Assembly (NCBI RefSeq): GCF_041765605.1
Contig: NZ_CP168900.1
Location: forward strand, 1,380,001 to 1,444,000
Source of the DNA: Listeria monocytogenes
GTDB lineage: Bacteria; Bacillota; Bacilli; Lactobacillales; Listeriaceae
Length of the DNA: 64,000 nucleotides
Direction of reading: 5' to 3'
The notes beneath the pieces were generated by a model. The model saw only the letters and a list, made by a program, of their open reading frames with translations, was not told the DNA's origin and made no database searches. Both the position numbers and the translations under genes were made by a program. This document shows, one piece after another, positions 54,935 through 63,614 of this stretch (positions within the stretch are counted from its first letter, which is position 1; every line of letters starts with the position of its first letter).

Positions 54935-56227
54935 ATGACAGACAAAATATTTCAAGAAAAAGTTGGTCCGGTTGCACTGACAATTGTTCCAACCCAAAAA
55001 TATAAATCCAATAAAATTGTTTTCAAATTTCGCGCTCCATTAGAAAGAGAAACAGTAACTAAACGGGCTTTACTTTCGATATTATTAGAAACAAATAGTG
55101 AAAAATACCCAACTCAAACAGCTTTCAGAAAGCAATTAGCGAATCTTTACGGTGCTAATTTTTATACAACGACAGCTAAAAAAGGTAATGAACACGTATT
55201 AACTGTTATTTTCGATATGATTGATGGGCAATATGTATCGGACGGAAGCCACATTTTGGAAGATGCGTTTGCTTTTATAGAACAAGCATTATTCCATCCA
55301 AATGTGACAAATGGTGCTTTCAATGAAGAAACACTTGCTCGCGAAAAAGAGAACTTAAAAAGTAGTCTAGAAGGTATTTACGATGATAAAATTCGTTTTG
55401 CTTCTAAACGACTAGTAGAAGAAATGTTCCGCGATGATGAGTTTCGTTTTGGGTCAGCTGGCGTCTTAGAAGACATTGATGCTATCACAGCGAAAGATTT
55501 ATATGAATACTACTTACAATTTATTGCAGAAGATGCGATTGAAATATTTATTTGTGGCGATATAACAAAAGAAGAAGTAATGCCACTTATCGAAAAAATG
55601 GATTTTGCGCCACGTGCTGAACGAAAAGGTGTTTTTTATACAAAAGAAGCTCCAAAAGTAGTGCGCACTATTCATGAGCAACAAGCGATTAATCAAGGGA
55701 AACTTGTACTTGGTTATCAAACAGAAACTTTATTCGGAGATGATGATTTCGTTGCACTTCAATTAGCGAATGGGCTTCTTGGCGGATTTGCTAATTCGAA
55801 AATCTTTATCAATGTGCGCGAAAAAGCGAGTCTAGCGTATTATGCTTCAAGCCGAATTGATTCTTTCAAAGGTTATATGATTATTTCAGCTGGAATTGAT
55901 GAAGTAAATTACGAACAAGCATTAAAAATTATTGAAGAACAAGTAGTCGCGATGAAACAAGGCGATTTTACAGAGGATGAATTAAATCAAACGAAAGAAA
56001 TGCTCATTAACCAATTGCTTGAAACAAATGATCAGGCGCAAGGCTTGATAGAACTGGTTTACAATAATGTTCTACGTAAAGCAAACTTAGACTTAGAAAA
56101 TTGGATTACAAAAATCAAACAAGCAACCAAAGAAGAAGTAGTTGCTACTATCAATAAAATTAAACCAGATACCATTTATTTCTTAAGTAAGGGAGGAGAA
56201 GAACTTCATGGAAAAAATAACATTTGA
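54935..56227 (+). CDS. M16 family peptidase-like protein without zinc motif (YmfF-like)
   Basis: A 430-residue insulinase-fold protein. I use ATG 54935 behind AAAGGAGC; an in-frame start at 54872 has no site. The N-terminal half lacks the HxxEH zinc motif (FRKQLANLYGANFY is where it would be expected nearby), so it is probably the non-catalytic half of a heterodimer with the next gene product. This is like the alpha subunit of mitochondrial processing peptidase. The C-terminal half keeps the family Arg/Tyr segment SLAYYASSRIDSFKG. It overlaps ymfH by 20 bases. Confidence 0.88.
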   Translation: MTDKIFQEKVGPVALTIVPTQKYKSNKIVFKFRAPLERETVTKRALLSILLETNSEKYPTQTAFRKQLANLYGANFYTTTAKKGNEHVLTVIFDMIDGQYVSDGSHILEDAFAFIEQALFHPNVTNGAFNEETLAREKENLKSSLEGIYDDKIRFASKRLVEEMFRDDEFRFGSAGVLEDIDAITAKDLYEYYLQFIAEDAIEIFICGDITKEEVMPLIEKMDFAPRAERKGVFYTKEAPKVVRTIHEQQAINQGKLVLGYQTETLFGDDDFVALQLANGLLGGFANSKIFINVREKASLAYYASSRIDSFKGYMIISAGIDEVNYEQALKIIEEQVVAMKQGDFTEDELNQTKEMLINQLLETNDQAQGLIELVYNNVLRKANLDLENWITKIKQATKEEVVATINKIKPDTIYFLSKGGEELHGKNNI

Positions 56228-57494
56228 GCAAGTAAAAGAAGCAGTCTTTCATGAAAGAATGGCAAATGGCTTACAAGTGTATCTTCTTCCAAAACAAGGA
56301 TTTAGTAAAACTTACGCTGTATTCACAACAAATTACGGAGCAATTGATAATAATTTCGTCCCAATTGGTGAAACAGAATTCACGAAAGTACCAGACGGGA
56401 TTGCCCATTTCTTAGAACATAAAATGTTTGAAAAAGAAGACGGTGATGTATTCTTCAAATTTGGCGAAAAAGGCGCGTTTACGAATGCATTTACCTCTTT
56501 CACAAAAACAGCGTATCTTTTCTCAAGTACTTCGCGAGTGGAAGAAAACTTGGAAACGTTGATTGACTTTGTACAAGAGCCGTATTTCACGGAAGAAACT
56601 GTTGAAAAAGAGAAAGGCATTATCGGTCAAGAAATCAGAATGTATGATGATGATCCAGATTTTCGAGCTTATTTTGGCGTAATCGAAAACATGTACCATA
56701 ATCACCCAGTAAAAATCGATATTGCAGGAACCGTAGAATCGATTGCTGAAATTAACAAAGATTTACTGTATCTTTGCTATAACACTTTCTATCACCCTAG
56801 CAACATGGTCCTTTTTGTTGTAGGGAATTTGGAACCAGAACAAATGATGGACCTGATTCGTGCCAATCAAGCAAAAAAAGAATTCGCTGAAGCTGCACCA
56901 ATCAAACGTCATTTCCCTGAAGAGCCAAAAACAGTTGCAGTGAAAGAACGTAAAATTCATTTCCCTGTTCAAATTGCTAAGAACCTTGTAGGGATTAAAG
57001 AAGATATTGGCTCTTTAGAAGGCCAAGCTGCTTTAAAACAAGAAATCATTGGTGATGTAGCCTTGGAAATGCTCTTTGGCACAACCTCTGACACGTACTT
57101 GAAATTATACAACGAAGGAATCATTGACGATACATTTGGCTATGATTACACCTTACAAGATAGCTTCTCGTTCGTATTAGTTGGTGGAGACGCCAAAGAT
57201 CCAGATAAACAAACTGTAAAAATTAAAGAAGCAATTCAGATAGCCGCTAAGAATGGTTTAAGTGAAGCAGATTTAGCATTAGTAAAACGCAAACGAATTG
57301 GTCAGTTTTTACGCTCACTAAATTCACCAGAGTTTATTGCTAATCAATTTAGCCAGTACGTTATGAAATCTGCCTCTTTATTTGATATCTTACCTTTAAT
57401 GGAAAAAGTTACTCTAGATGAAGTAAATACTTTTGTTAAAAATTTGGATGAAGAAGAGCGAACAACTAGTTTTCAGCTACTTCCTGAAAAATAA
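56208..57494 (+). CDS. M16 family zinc peptidase (YmfH-like)
   Basis: A 428-residue insulinase-family protein with an intact zinc-binding motif HFLEH (in GIAHFLEHKMFEK, about 66-70) and the downstream Glu region EKGIIGQEIRMYDDDPDF. It is probably the catalytic partner of the zinc-less protein upstream, with which its gene overlaps by 20 bases. Together they would form a clam-shell peptidase for small peptides. The natural substrate is unknown. The same pair precedes ymfI-rodZ-pgsA in Bacillus. Confidence 0.9.
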   Translation: MEKITFEQVKEAVFHERMANGLQVYLLPKQGFSKTYAVFTTNYGAIDNNFVPIGETEFTKVPDGIAHFLEHKMFEKEDGDVFFKFGEKGAFTNAFTSFTKTAYLFSSTSRVEENLETLIDFVQEPYFTEETVEKEKGIIGQEIRMYDDDPDFRAYFGVIENMYHNHPVKIDIAGTVESIAEINKDLLYLCYNTFYHPSNMVLFVVGNLEPEQMMDLIRANQAKKEFAEAAPIKRHFPEEPKTVAVKERKIHFPVQIAKNLVGIKEDIGSLEGQAALKQEIIGDVALEMLFGTTSDTYLKLYNEGIIDDTFGYDYTLQDSFSFVLVGGDAKDPDKQTVKIKEAIQIAAKNGLSEADLALVKRKRIGQFLRSLNSPEFIANQFSQYVMKSASLFDILPLMEKVTLDEVNTFVKNLDEEERTTSFQLLPEK

Positions 57495-57586
57495 ACAAAA
57501 TTATGTCTTTTTTTAGTAGAAAAAATAGCATAAATTCCTGAGTCATGCTATCATAAAAGAAATAGACTGGAAAGGGTTGCCTTTTT

Positions 57587-58318
57587 TTGGATAAAGAGAT
57601 AAAATATGCTTTTGTAACAGGGGCTAGCGGGGAAATAGGTCAAGCAATTTGTTTGTCACTTGCGAGAGCCGGTTGGAACTTGTATCTTCACTATTATCAA
57701 AATAAACAAGCAGTGGAAAAATTACTGCCACAATTACTAGCAGAAGATGTAGATGTTATACTGATTCAAGCTGATTTTGATGATTTAACAAGTTTAACAG
57801 AGATGGAGAAGCAAGTTTTTCAGCTAGATGCCTTTATTCATGCAGCAGGGCACGCCCATTATGGTTTATTCCAGGATACTACAGATATAAATATTGCTGA
57901 ATTATGGAATGTGCATATGTATATGCCAATGCGATTAATTCGTACTTTTATGCCCAAATTAATGAAAAGTAGCCAAGGAAGAATTATTTTCATTAGTTCT
58001 ATATGGGGAGAAGTTGGTGCATCAATGGAAGTAGCGTATTCAACTGTAAAAGGTGCGCAAATAGCCTTTTGCCGTGCGCTAAGTCAAGAGGCGGGACTTT
58101 CTGGAATAACAGTAAATGCCGTTACACCAGGGGTTGTAGAAACAAAAATGATGGATCAGTTTTCAGACGAGGAGAAAGAAATTCTTCGTCAAGAAATCCC
58201 GTTAAATCGTTTCGCCCAACCAGAAGAAATTGCAGAAACTGTAGAATTTTTGACAAGTAAAAAAGCAAGCTATATCACTGGAGAAGTTTTGCGCTTAAAT
58301 GGCGGTTGGCTTATGTAA
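57587..58318 (+). CDS. ymfI: Short-chain reductase YmfI (EF-P modification)
   Basis: A 243-residue SDR enzyme with NADP loop TGASGEIG near residues 12-19, catalytic Ser in ISSIWGEVG, Tyr-Lys in YSTVKG, and a FabG-like C-terminus (ITGEVLRLNGGW). In B. subtilis YmfI reduces the 5-aminopentanone on Lys32 of EF-P to 5-aminopentanol. The same gene order and an EF-P with Lys32 (16.1 kb) support this here. It starts at TTG behind AAAGGG. It could be mistaken for a fatty-acid reductase FabG from sequence alone. Confidence 0.87.
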   Translation: MDKEIKYAFVTGASGEIGQAICLSLARAGWNLYLHYYQNKQAVEKLLPQLLAEDVDVILIQADFDDLTSLTEMEKQVFQLDAFIHAAGHAHYGLFQDTTDINIAELWNVHMYMPMRLIRTFMPKLMKSSQGRIIFISSIWGEVGASMEVAYSTVKGAQIAFCRALSQEAGLSGITVNAVTPGVVETKMMDQFSDEEKEILRQEIPLNRFAQPEEIAETVEFLTSKKASYITGEVLRLNGGWLM

Positions 58319-58368
58319 TTTTAGTAAAAAAATGGAAATTTGAAATTAGTAATGGTAGGTGTTTAATT

Positions 58369-59298
58369 TTGACAGAACTCGGTGATAAACTGAAACAAGC
58401 TAGACGTGAAAAAGGACTCAGTTTAGACGACTTGCAACAAGTAACGAAAATTCAAAAACGTTATTTGGTAGCGATTGAAGAAGGAAATTATGCTGTAATG
58501 CCTGGCAAATTTTATGCAAGAGCATTTATTAAACAATACGCAGAGGCCGTTGGGCTAGATAGCGCAACACTTTTCGACGAGTTTGAAAGCGAAGTTCCTG
58601 AAACACCGCAACAAGAAGTAGTAAACAATGAGCCAACACGAGTACAAAGTAAAAGAAATCCAATGCCTGCCCAATCCGTAGGCAATCAGGGTAATGCGCG
58701 TAATCGTTTCTTTGATATTTTACCAAAAATCCTTATCGCTTTATTTATTGTTTTCATCCTGTTCATCGTATGGTTTTTCTTGCTAAATAAACAAGACAAC
58801 TCCACTGAAAAAGTGAAAACAGACACGAATAATCCTACTGTAAAAGTGGAAGATTCGACGAAAAGTAAGGATACAAGCAAAGATACTGAGAAAAAAGATA
58901 CAACCACTGAAGAAGATAAATCAACAGAAACAAAGGATAAAACGGAAGATACAGCCAAAGAAGTCGAAGTGACTAAAGGGGAAACGTCTGGTAACGCCAC
59001 TACGTACACAGTGAAAAATACCGATAAAATGACGCTATCACTTAGTGCAACTGGTGATTCTTGGATTGGTGTTTCCGATGCAAATGGTAGCACGATTCAA
59101 AATGTAACGCTATCCACTCAAAATCCGTCAACAGAAATTGATTTAGGTGACAACAAGACTGTTTCGATTGTTATCGGGAACTCTCCTGTTACCACTGTAA
59201 AAATCAATGGCAAACAGCTAGAACTTGCACCTGATCTTGTTAAACAAGTATTAACAATTAATTTAGAAGCAAGTGATACTAGCTCAGATGCTGAATAA
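58369..59298 (+). CDS. rodZ: RodZ-like cell-shape protein with HTH domain (YmfM)
   Basis: A 309-residue single-span membrane protein. The N-terminal HTH_25 domain (about 1-75, LGDKLKQARREKGLSLDDLQQVTKIQKRYL) binds MreB in RodZ. A transmembrane helix lies around 115-140. A long Thr/Lys/Asp/Glu-rich linker (about 145-200) follows, then an extracellular DUF4115 beta domain. I use TTG 58369 behind GGTAGGTG; the ORF start at 58306 lies inside ymfI. Role: linking the cytoskeleton to wall synthesis. It ends at a terminator before pgsA. Confidence 0.9.
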   Translation: MTELGDKLKQARREKGLSLDDLQQVTKIQKRYLVAIEEGNYAVMPGKFYARAFIKQYAEAVGLDSATLFDEFESEVPETPQQEVVNNEPTRVQSKRNPMPAQSVGNQGNARNRFFDILPKILIALFIVFILFIVWFFLLNKQDNSTEKVKTDTNNPTVKVEDSTKSKDTSKDTEKKDTTTEEDKSTETKDKTEDTAKEVEVTKGETSGNATTYTVKNTDKMTLSLSATGDSWIGVSDANGSTIQNVTLSTQNPSTEIDLGDNKTVSIVIGNSPVTTVKINGKQLELAPDLVKQVLTINLEASDTSSDAE

Positions 59299-59310
59299 TT
59301 TGTTTTATAT

Positions 59311-59348
59311 GGCGAAATCTGCTCATTAGATTTCGCCAACATTTTTTA
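59311..59348 (+). terminator. Intrinsic terminator of rodZ
   Basis: The stem GGCGAAATC / GATTTCGCC with a 9-base loop is followed by AACATTTTTT. Confidence 0.8.
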
Positions 59349-59388
59349 TAATTACATACTTTTCAAATGTAAAAAAGGAGAGAAAAAG

Positions 59389-59967
59389 ATGAATTTACCT
59401 AATAAATTGACGGTTATCCGAATTTTTATGATACCAATTTTTGTCATTCTTTGTGTAGTGCCATTTGACTGGGGAAGCGTTACTTGGCTTGATTCCACTA
59501 TTCCGGTAACTAGTTTAGTAGCAACTATTATTTTCATTGTAGCGGCTCTTACAGACTGGTTTGATGGACATTTAGCTCGTAAGTATAATTTGATTACTAA
59601 CTTCGGGAAATTCGCTGACCCGATGGCTGATAAACTACTTGTAGCTGCGGCATTTATTATTCTTGTAGAAATGCATATCGCTCCATCTTGGGTAGTTATT
59701 CTAATTATCAGCCGTGAATTAGCTGTTACAGGCCTTCGTTTACTTTTAGTAGAAGGCGGAGAAGTCCTTGCAGCTGGTCAACTTGGAAAAATTAAAACGT
59801 TCACCCAAATGATTGCTATTCCGCTTATGTTATTAAATAACTTCCCATTTGCTTGGACTGGCATTCGCGTAGATTTAGTGTTCTTGTATGTATGTGCATT
59901 CTTTGCAGTATGGTCAGGAATCGATTATTTCTACAAAAATCGCGGTGTTTTCAAAGGATCAATGTAA
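59389..59967 (+). CDS. pgsA: CDP-diacylglycerol--glycerol-3-phosphate 3-phosphatidyltransferase
   Basis: Makes phosphatidylglycerophosphate, the committed step to phosphatidylglycerol, cardiolipin and lysyl-PG. It has 192 residues and about six membrane helices. The CDP-alcohol phosphotransferase motif DG-x2-AR-x8-G-x3-D-x3-D is complete in WFDGHLARKYNLITNFGKFA followed by DPMAD (residues about 65-88). AAAGGAGAG precedes the ATG. In many Gram-positives pgsA changes affect daptomycin response; nothing unusual is visible here. Confidence 0.96.
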   Translation: MNLPNKLTVIRIFMIPIFVILCVVPFDWGSVTWLDSTIPVTSLVATIIFIVAALTDWFDGHLARKYNLITNFGKFADPMADKLLVAAAFIILVEMHIAPSWVVILIISRELAVTGLRLLLVEGGEVLAAGQLGKIKTFTQMIAIPLMLLNNFPFAWTGIRVDLVFLYVCAFFAVWSGIDYFYKNRGVFKGSM

Positions 59968-60030
59968 TAAGTGAAAAAAGCATACCATTGATAAAACTTG
60001 TTATCAGTGTATAGCAGGCGTAAGAGCCTA

Positions 60031-60079
60031 AAATAAAGAACCAAGTATTTCAATTCACGAAATACTTGGTTCTTTATTT
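60031..60079. terminator. Long perfect inverted repeat, bidirectional terminator
   Basis: A 21-bp perfect stem from AAATAAAGAACC to GGTTCTTTATTT with a 7-base loop lies between pgsA and the converging hypothetical gene. A and T runs are built into the stem ends. Confidence 0.85.
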
Positions 60080-60123
60080 TATACGATGATTTGTAGCTGT
60101 TGGAATTCTTAAAGGTAAATGAG

Positions 60124-60450
60124 CTATTTTTTAAAGAAGTTAAAATACTCTATTAGGTAGTCAATATATATTTCTATTAGTTCATCGTCATTTTTAGATG
60201 GATATTTATTTAGAATATTTGAGGATATAGTTATATTTGTGGCTTCTGGATAATAATTTTTTCCATACCACAATGAGATGTGTTGCAAATTAAATATTGT
60301 ATTATCAATATAAGATAATGCAAAAATATAACCATTAATAAAATCTGATACATTTGCAAAAACATTATAATTGCTAAGATACATTCCTGGTCTTTTTTTA
60401 ATTGAATTTAAAAATATGAGTGTATTATCTATATGTTCAGTAGTATCCAT
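60124..60450 (-). CDS. Hypothetical AT-rich gene between pgsA and cinA
   Basis: A 108-residue protein with a perfect ribosome-binding site (AGGAGGAAAGT before the ATG). It is visibly more AT-rich than its neighbours and uses many Ile, Asn, Tyr and Phe codons. The stretch NSIKKRPGMYL (about 16-26) is followed by FINGYIFALSYI. Similar K-RPGMYL plus FI-GY arrangements occur in small uncharacterised proteins, some of which I recall near toxin-immunity loci, but I cannot name the family. It is not part of the conserved Bacillus pgsA-cinA-recA order. No signal peptide or clear membrane span. It is probably an accessory gene. Confidence 0.7.
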   Translation of the reverse strand: MDTTEHIDNTLIFLNSIKKRPGMYLSNYNVFANVSDFINGYIFALSYIDNTIFNLQHISLWYGKNYYPEATNITISSNILNKYPSKNDDELIEIYIDYLIEYFNFFKK

Positions 60451-60750
60451 ACTTTCCTCCTAATTAAGTTTCTGGATGATTGTACGCTTTATCGTTAGTT
60501 ATGGTTAAGAAATGCTGAATTTCACTATAAATCATAACATTTGTACAAAGATACATATGCATTCTTCTTCAAATGGATGACTTTTTATAAATTAATAATA
60601 GCACATACTATCATATACTGGTATTTATAGTTACACCGCAAACTCCTTGACTTGATGCTAGTTCTAAGTGGTAGAATGAAAGTAAGAAAATAGAGATAAT
60701 CATTTTATGTGCTTTTTCTATACAAAAAATCGAATTGGAGATGGGGCAAG
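60451..60750 (+). other. Gene-free stretch upstream of cinA
   Basis: About 300 AT-rich bases. The right end holds a probable cinA promoter: TTGACT (60647-60652), 19 bases, extended -10 TGGTAGAAT (-10 at 60672-60677). The left end must hold the promoter of the minus-strand hypothetical gene. Nothing else recognised. Confidence 0.5.
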
Positions 60751-61995
60751 ATGGCAAGTGCGGAAATCATTGCTGTAGGAACAGAACTATTACTTGGACA
60801 AATTGTTAATTCTAATGCTGCGTTTATTTCACAAGAATTAGCTGCAGACGGAATATATGTATATCATCACACGGTAGTTGGAGATAATCCGGCGCGTTTA
60901 AAAGAAGTAATTGAAATCGCTGAAAACCGAAGTGACATTTTAATCTTTACCGGCGGACTTGGACCGACTGAGGATGATATTACAAAACAAATCTTAGCTG
61001 CTCATCTACAAAAGCAATTAGTGGAAGATGAATACCATATGAATAAAATTAATGAGTATTTCACTTCTAGGAATAGGGCTATGACCGAAAATAATAAATT
61101 ACAAGCGGTTATTATTGAAGATTCCATCGTATTAAATAATGATTTTGGCTTTGCGGCTGGAATGTACTTAAGAGAAAACAATCATACTTACGTTTTACTA
61201 CCAGGTCCACCATCTGAAATGAAACCAATGTTTACAAGCTATGCTAACCCATTACTTTTAAGCGAAAGTGGCGATCAAAACATTTTAGAATCCAAAATTA
61301 TGCGCTTTTTCGGTATTGGAGAATCACAATTAGCTGCGGATTTAAATGATTTGATTGTCACACAAGTCAACCCGACGATTGCGACCTATGCTGGTGATAA
61401 TGAAGTCGTGGTTCGCATCACAGCGACAGCTAAAACAAAAGAAGAAGCAAGCAGACTTGTGAAGGATACCGAAGAAGAAATATTGCGCCGAGATGGTACC
61501 TTTTTATATGGATATGGAGAGGTGTCATTGTCTGAATTAGTTACGGCGATGTTACTTGAAAAAGAACTTACCATCTCTGCTGCAGAAAGTTTCACTGCTG
61601 GTTTGTTCCAAGCAGAAATTGCCCGCTTTCCTGGCATTTCGAAAATTTTCAAGGGTGGTATGGTGACATACAGTGAAGAAACAAAACAATCTATATTACA
61701 AGTATCTCCCCAAGTAATAAAAGAAAAAGGCGTTGTTAGTGCGGAATGTGCAAAGGAAATGGCTGAAAATGTAAGCCGCCTTTGTAAGACGGATATTGGA
61801 ATCAGTTTTACAGGTGTTGCAGGCCCAGATAGTTTAGAAGGTCATCCTGCTGGTACTATTTGGATTGGGTTAAGCGTTAAAGGTTATGAAACAGAGGCTT
61901 TTCAGTTTGTTTATGGAAGAGATCGAAACCATAATCGCCGCCGTGCAGTAAAACAAGGATTTCAGTTAATTAAACAATTTTTAGACGCGAATTAG
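60751..61995 (+). CDS. cinA: CinA family protein (nicotinamide-nucleotide amidase / competence-damage)
   Basis: A 414-residue protein from ATG 60751, which follows GGAGATGGGGC. The N-terminal molybdopterin-binding-like (COG1058) domain has AVGTELLLGQIVNSNAAFIS and TGGLGPTEDD. The C-terminal CinA domain (about 255-410) has the amidase-like segment ISAAESFTAGLF and GVAGPDSLEGHPAGTIWIG. C-terminal domains of this family deamidate NMN, and the N-terminal domain can hydrolyse ADP-ribose. In several Gram-positives cinA precedes recA and is induced in competence. Here recA has its own promoter. Confidence 0.93.
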   Translation: MASAEIIAVGTELLLGQIVNSNAAFISQELAADGIYVYHHTVVGDNPARLKEVIEIAENRSDILIFTGGLGPTEDDITKQILAAHLQKQLVEDEYHMNKINEYFTSRNRAMTENNKLQAVIIEDSIVLNNDFGFAAGMYLRENNHTYVLLPGPPSEMKPMFTSYANPLLLSESGDQNILESKIMRFFGIGESQLAADLNDLIVTQVNPTIATYAGDNEVVVRITATAKTKEEASRLVKDTEEEILRRDGTFLYGYGEVSLSELVTAMLLEKELTISAAESFTAGLFQAEIARFPGISKIFKGGMVTYSEETKQSILQVSPQVIKEKGVVSAECAKEMAENVSRLCKTDIGISFTGVAGPDSLEGHPAGTIWIGLSVKGYETEAFQFVYGRDRNHNRRRAVKQGFQLIKQFLDAN

Positions 61996-62130
61996 TCGTT
62001 TTTTCTAGAAGAAAAAGAAAAAAATCTGCAGAAAAAACGGAAATGAACGATAAAAAAGTGTTAGACGAAAGCTGAAAATCCCGTTATAATGAGGAAGAAA
62101 GCAACCGGTGCTTACACAAAATAAAAAATA

Positions 62131-62144
62131 CGAATAAATGTTCG
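62131..62144. promoter_or_regulatory. LexA (SOS) box of recA
   Basis: CGAATAAATGTTCG matches the Gram-positive SOS box CGAACATATGTTCG at 12 of 14 positions. It lies 8 bases upstream of the recA -35. Confidence 0.8.
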
Positions 62145-62152
62145 CTTTTTGC

Positions 62153-62181
62153 TTGCTTCTCACTCTAAAATGCGTTATAGT
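62153..62181 (+). promoter_or_regulatory. Promoter of recA
   Basis: TTGCTT (62153-62158), 17 bases, TATAGT (62176-62181). The start codon is about 80 bases downstream of the predicted transcription start. Confidence 0.75.
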
Positions 62182-62267
62182 AATTTTAGGAAAACATTCT
62201 GACTGTTTTTTGAGAGAGAAGAAGTAGAAAAACAGCTATTAGGATATTTATTGAAGGAGGCAACAAT

Positions 62268-63314
62268 GTGAATGATCGTCAAGCGGCATTAGACCAAGCT
62301 TTAAAACAAATTGAAAAACAATTCGGTAAAGGTTCCATTATGAAATTAGGGGAACATTCAGATCAAAATATATCTACTATTTCTAGTGGCTCATTAGCAT
62401 TAGATATTGCTTTAGGAGTTGGCGGATATCCTCGTGGACGTATTATTGAAGTATACGGACCAGAGAGTTCCGGTAAAACAACTGTTGCACTTCATGCTAT
62501 TGCGGAAGTACAAGCACAAGGCGGAACAGCTGCATTTATCGATGCAGAACACGCGCTAGATCCAGCATATGCTAAAAATCTTGGCGTAAACATTGATGAA
62601 TTACTACTATCTCAACCTGATACAGGAGAGCAAGCATTAGAAATTGCAGAAGCATTAGTTAGAAGTGGTGCTGTAGATATGCTAGTAATTGACTCCGTTG
62701 CAGCACTTGTACCACGTGCTGAAATCGAAGGGGAGATGGGTGATGCACACGTTGGTTTGCAAGCACGTTTAATGTCCCAAGCATTGCGTAAACTTTCCGG
62801 TGTTATTAATAAATCGAAAACCATTGCTATTTTCATTAACCAAATTCGTGAAAAAGTTGGTGTTATGTTTGGTAACCCAGAGATTACACCTGGTGGTCGT
62901 GCGCTTAAATTCTATTCGACTGTACGTTTAGAAGTAAGACGTGCAGAACAACTTAAGCAAGGTACAGATGTAATGGGTAACAAAACAAAAATTAAAGTTG
63001 TAAAAAACAAAGTAGCTCCTCCATTCCGTATTGCTGAAGTGGATATCATGTACGGTGAAGGTATTTCACGTGAAGGCGAGCTTGTTGATATGGCCGCTGA
63101 AGTGGATGTAATCAATAAGAGTGGTTCATGGTATTCTTACAAAGAAGAACGTATCGGCCAAGGTCGTGAAAACGCAAAACAATATCTGAAAGAACATACA
63201 GATATTCGTGATGAGATTTCAAAACGTGTTCGTGAAGAGTACGAAATCGACGGAAGCAATAAAGAACCTTTAGATGAAGGCGAAGAAACTTTAAGTTTAC
63301 TAGATGATGAATAA
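62268..63314 (+). CDS. recA: Recombinase RecA
   Basis: Forms filaments on single-stranded DNA, drives strand exchange and triggers LexA self-cleavage. It has 348 residues and starts at GTG behind AAGGAGG. Walker A GPESSGKT is at 64-71, Walker B is [10 protein letters not shown], loop L1 is [21 protein letters not shown], and loop L2 contains [15 protein letters not shown]. The acidic tail [13 protein letters not shown] is typical. Regulated by the SOS box upstream; own terminator. Confidence 0.98.
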   Translation: MNDRQAALDQALKQIEKQFGKGSIMKLGEHSDQNISTISSGSLALDIALGVGGYPRGRIIEVYGPESSGKTTVALHAIAEVQAQGGTAAFIDAEHALDPAYAKNLGVNIDELLLSQPDTGEQALEIAEALVRSGAVDMLVIDSVAALVPRAEIEGEMGDAHVGLQARLMSQALRKLSGVINKSKTIAIFINQIREKVGVMFGNPEITPGGRALKFYSTVRLEVRRAEQLKQGTDVMGNKTKIKVVKNKVAPPFRIAEVDIMYGEGISREGELVDMAAEVDVINKSGSWYSYKEERIGQGRENAKQYLKEHTDIRDEISKRVREEYEIDGSNKEPLDEGEETLSLLDDE

Positions 63315-63323
63315 GTAATGCTT

Positions 63324-63364
63324 AATACGTGATAGGAATTTCTTTCCTATCACGTATTTTTTAC
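63324..63364 (+). terminator. Intrinsic terminator of recA
   Basis: The stem AATACGTGATAGGAA / TTCCTATCACGTATT is followed by TTTTT. Confidence 0.9.
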
Positions 63365-63411
63365 TATTTTAAAAAAACTAGGTAAAATAACCATACATTT
63401 CATTCCTTTTC

Positions 63412-63440
63412 TTGACATTGTATGCTTTGACCTATAAAAT
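63412..63440 (+). promoter_or_regulatory. Promoter of rny
   Basis: TTGACA (63412-63417), 17 bases, TAAAAT (63435-63440), which is consensus at -35. It predicts a leader of about 165 bases. Confidence 0.75.
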
Positions 63441-63446
63441 TAAGTT

Positions 63447-63614
63447 GTATATTTTATATTGCTGGGAGACAAGGGGGAAGTTTTTTCCTTTGAAAATCGG
63501 CTTCAACTGAATGGGGAGATTAGCACTCGGTTGTTGATGAAAAATACGCATGTGCCAGATTTCTGGCCACCGACATAACAATAACGAAAATTGAATAGCA
63601 AAGGAGGTGTAAGG
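63447..63614 (+). other. Long untranslated leader of rny
   Basis: About 165 bases between promoter and start codon, with purine-rich GGGAGACAAGGGGGAAG (63463-63479) and a small perfect hairpin GCCAGA-TT-TCTGGC (63553-63566). A 13-codon reading frame (63538-63579) has no ribosome-binding site. No riboswitch core recognised. Confidence 0.5.

Noticed and set aside
60031-60750. Insertion element or attachment site carrying the hypothetical gene
   Set aside because: No transposase or integrase. I saw no flanking direct repeats; the long inverted repeat at 60031-60079 is better explained as a two-way terminator.
61999-62045. Inverted repeat CGTTTTTTCT / AGAAAAAACG after cinA as a terminator
   Set aside because: The repeat is A/T-only apart from its ends and has no U tract after it; it may be chance in an A-rich stretch.
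63538-63579. 13-codon frame in the rny leader
   Set aside because: No ribosome-binding site and no evidence of conservation available; reported only as part of the leader.
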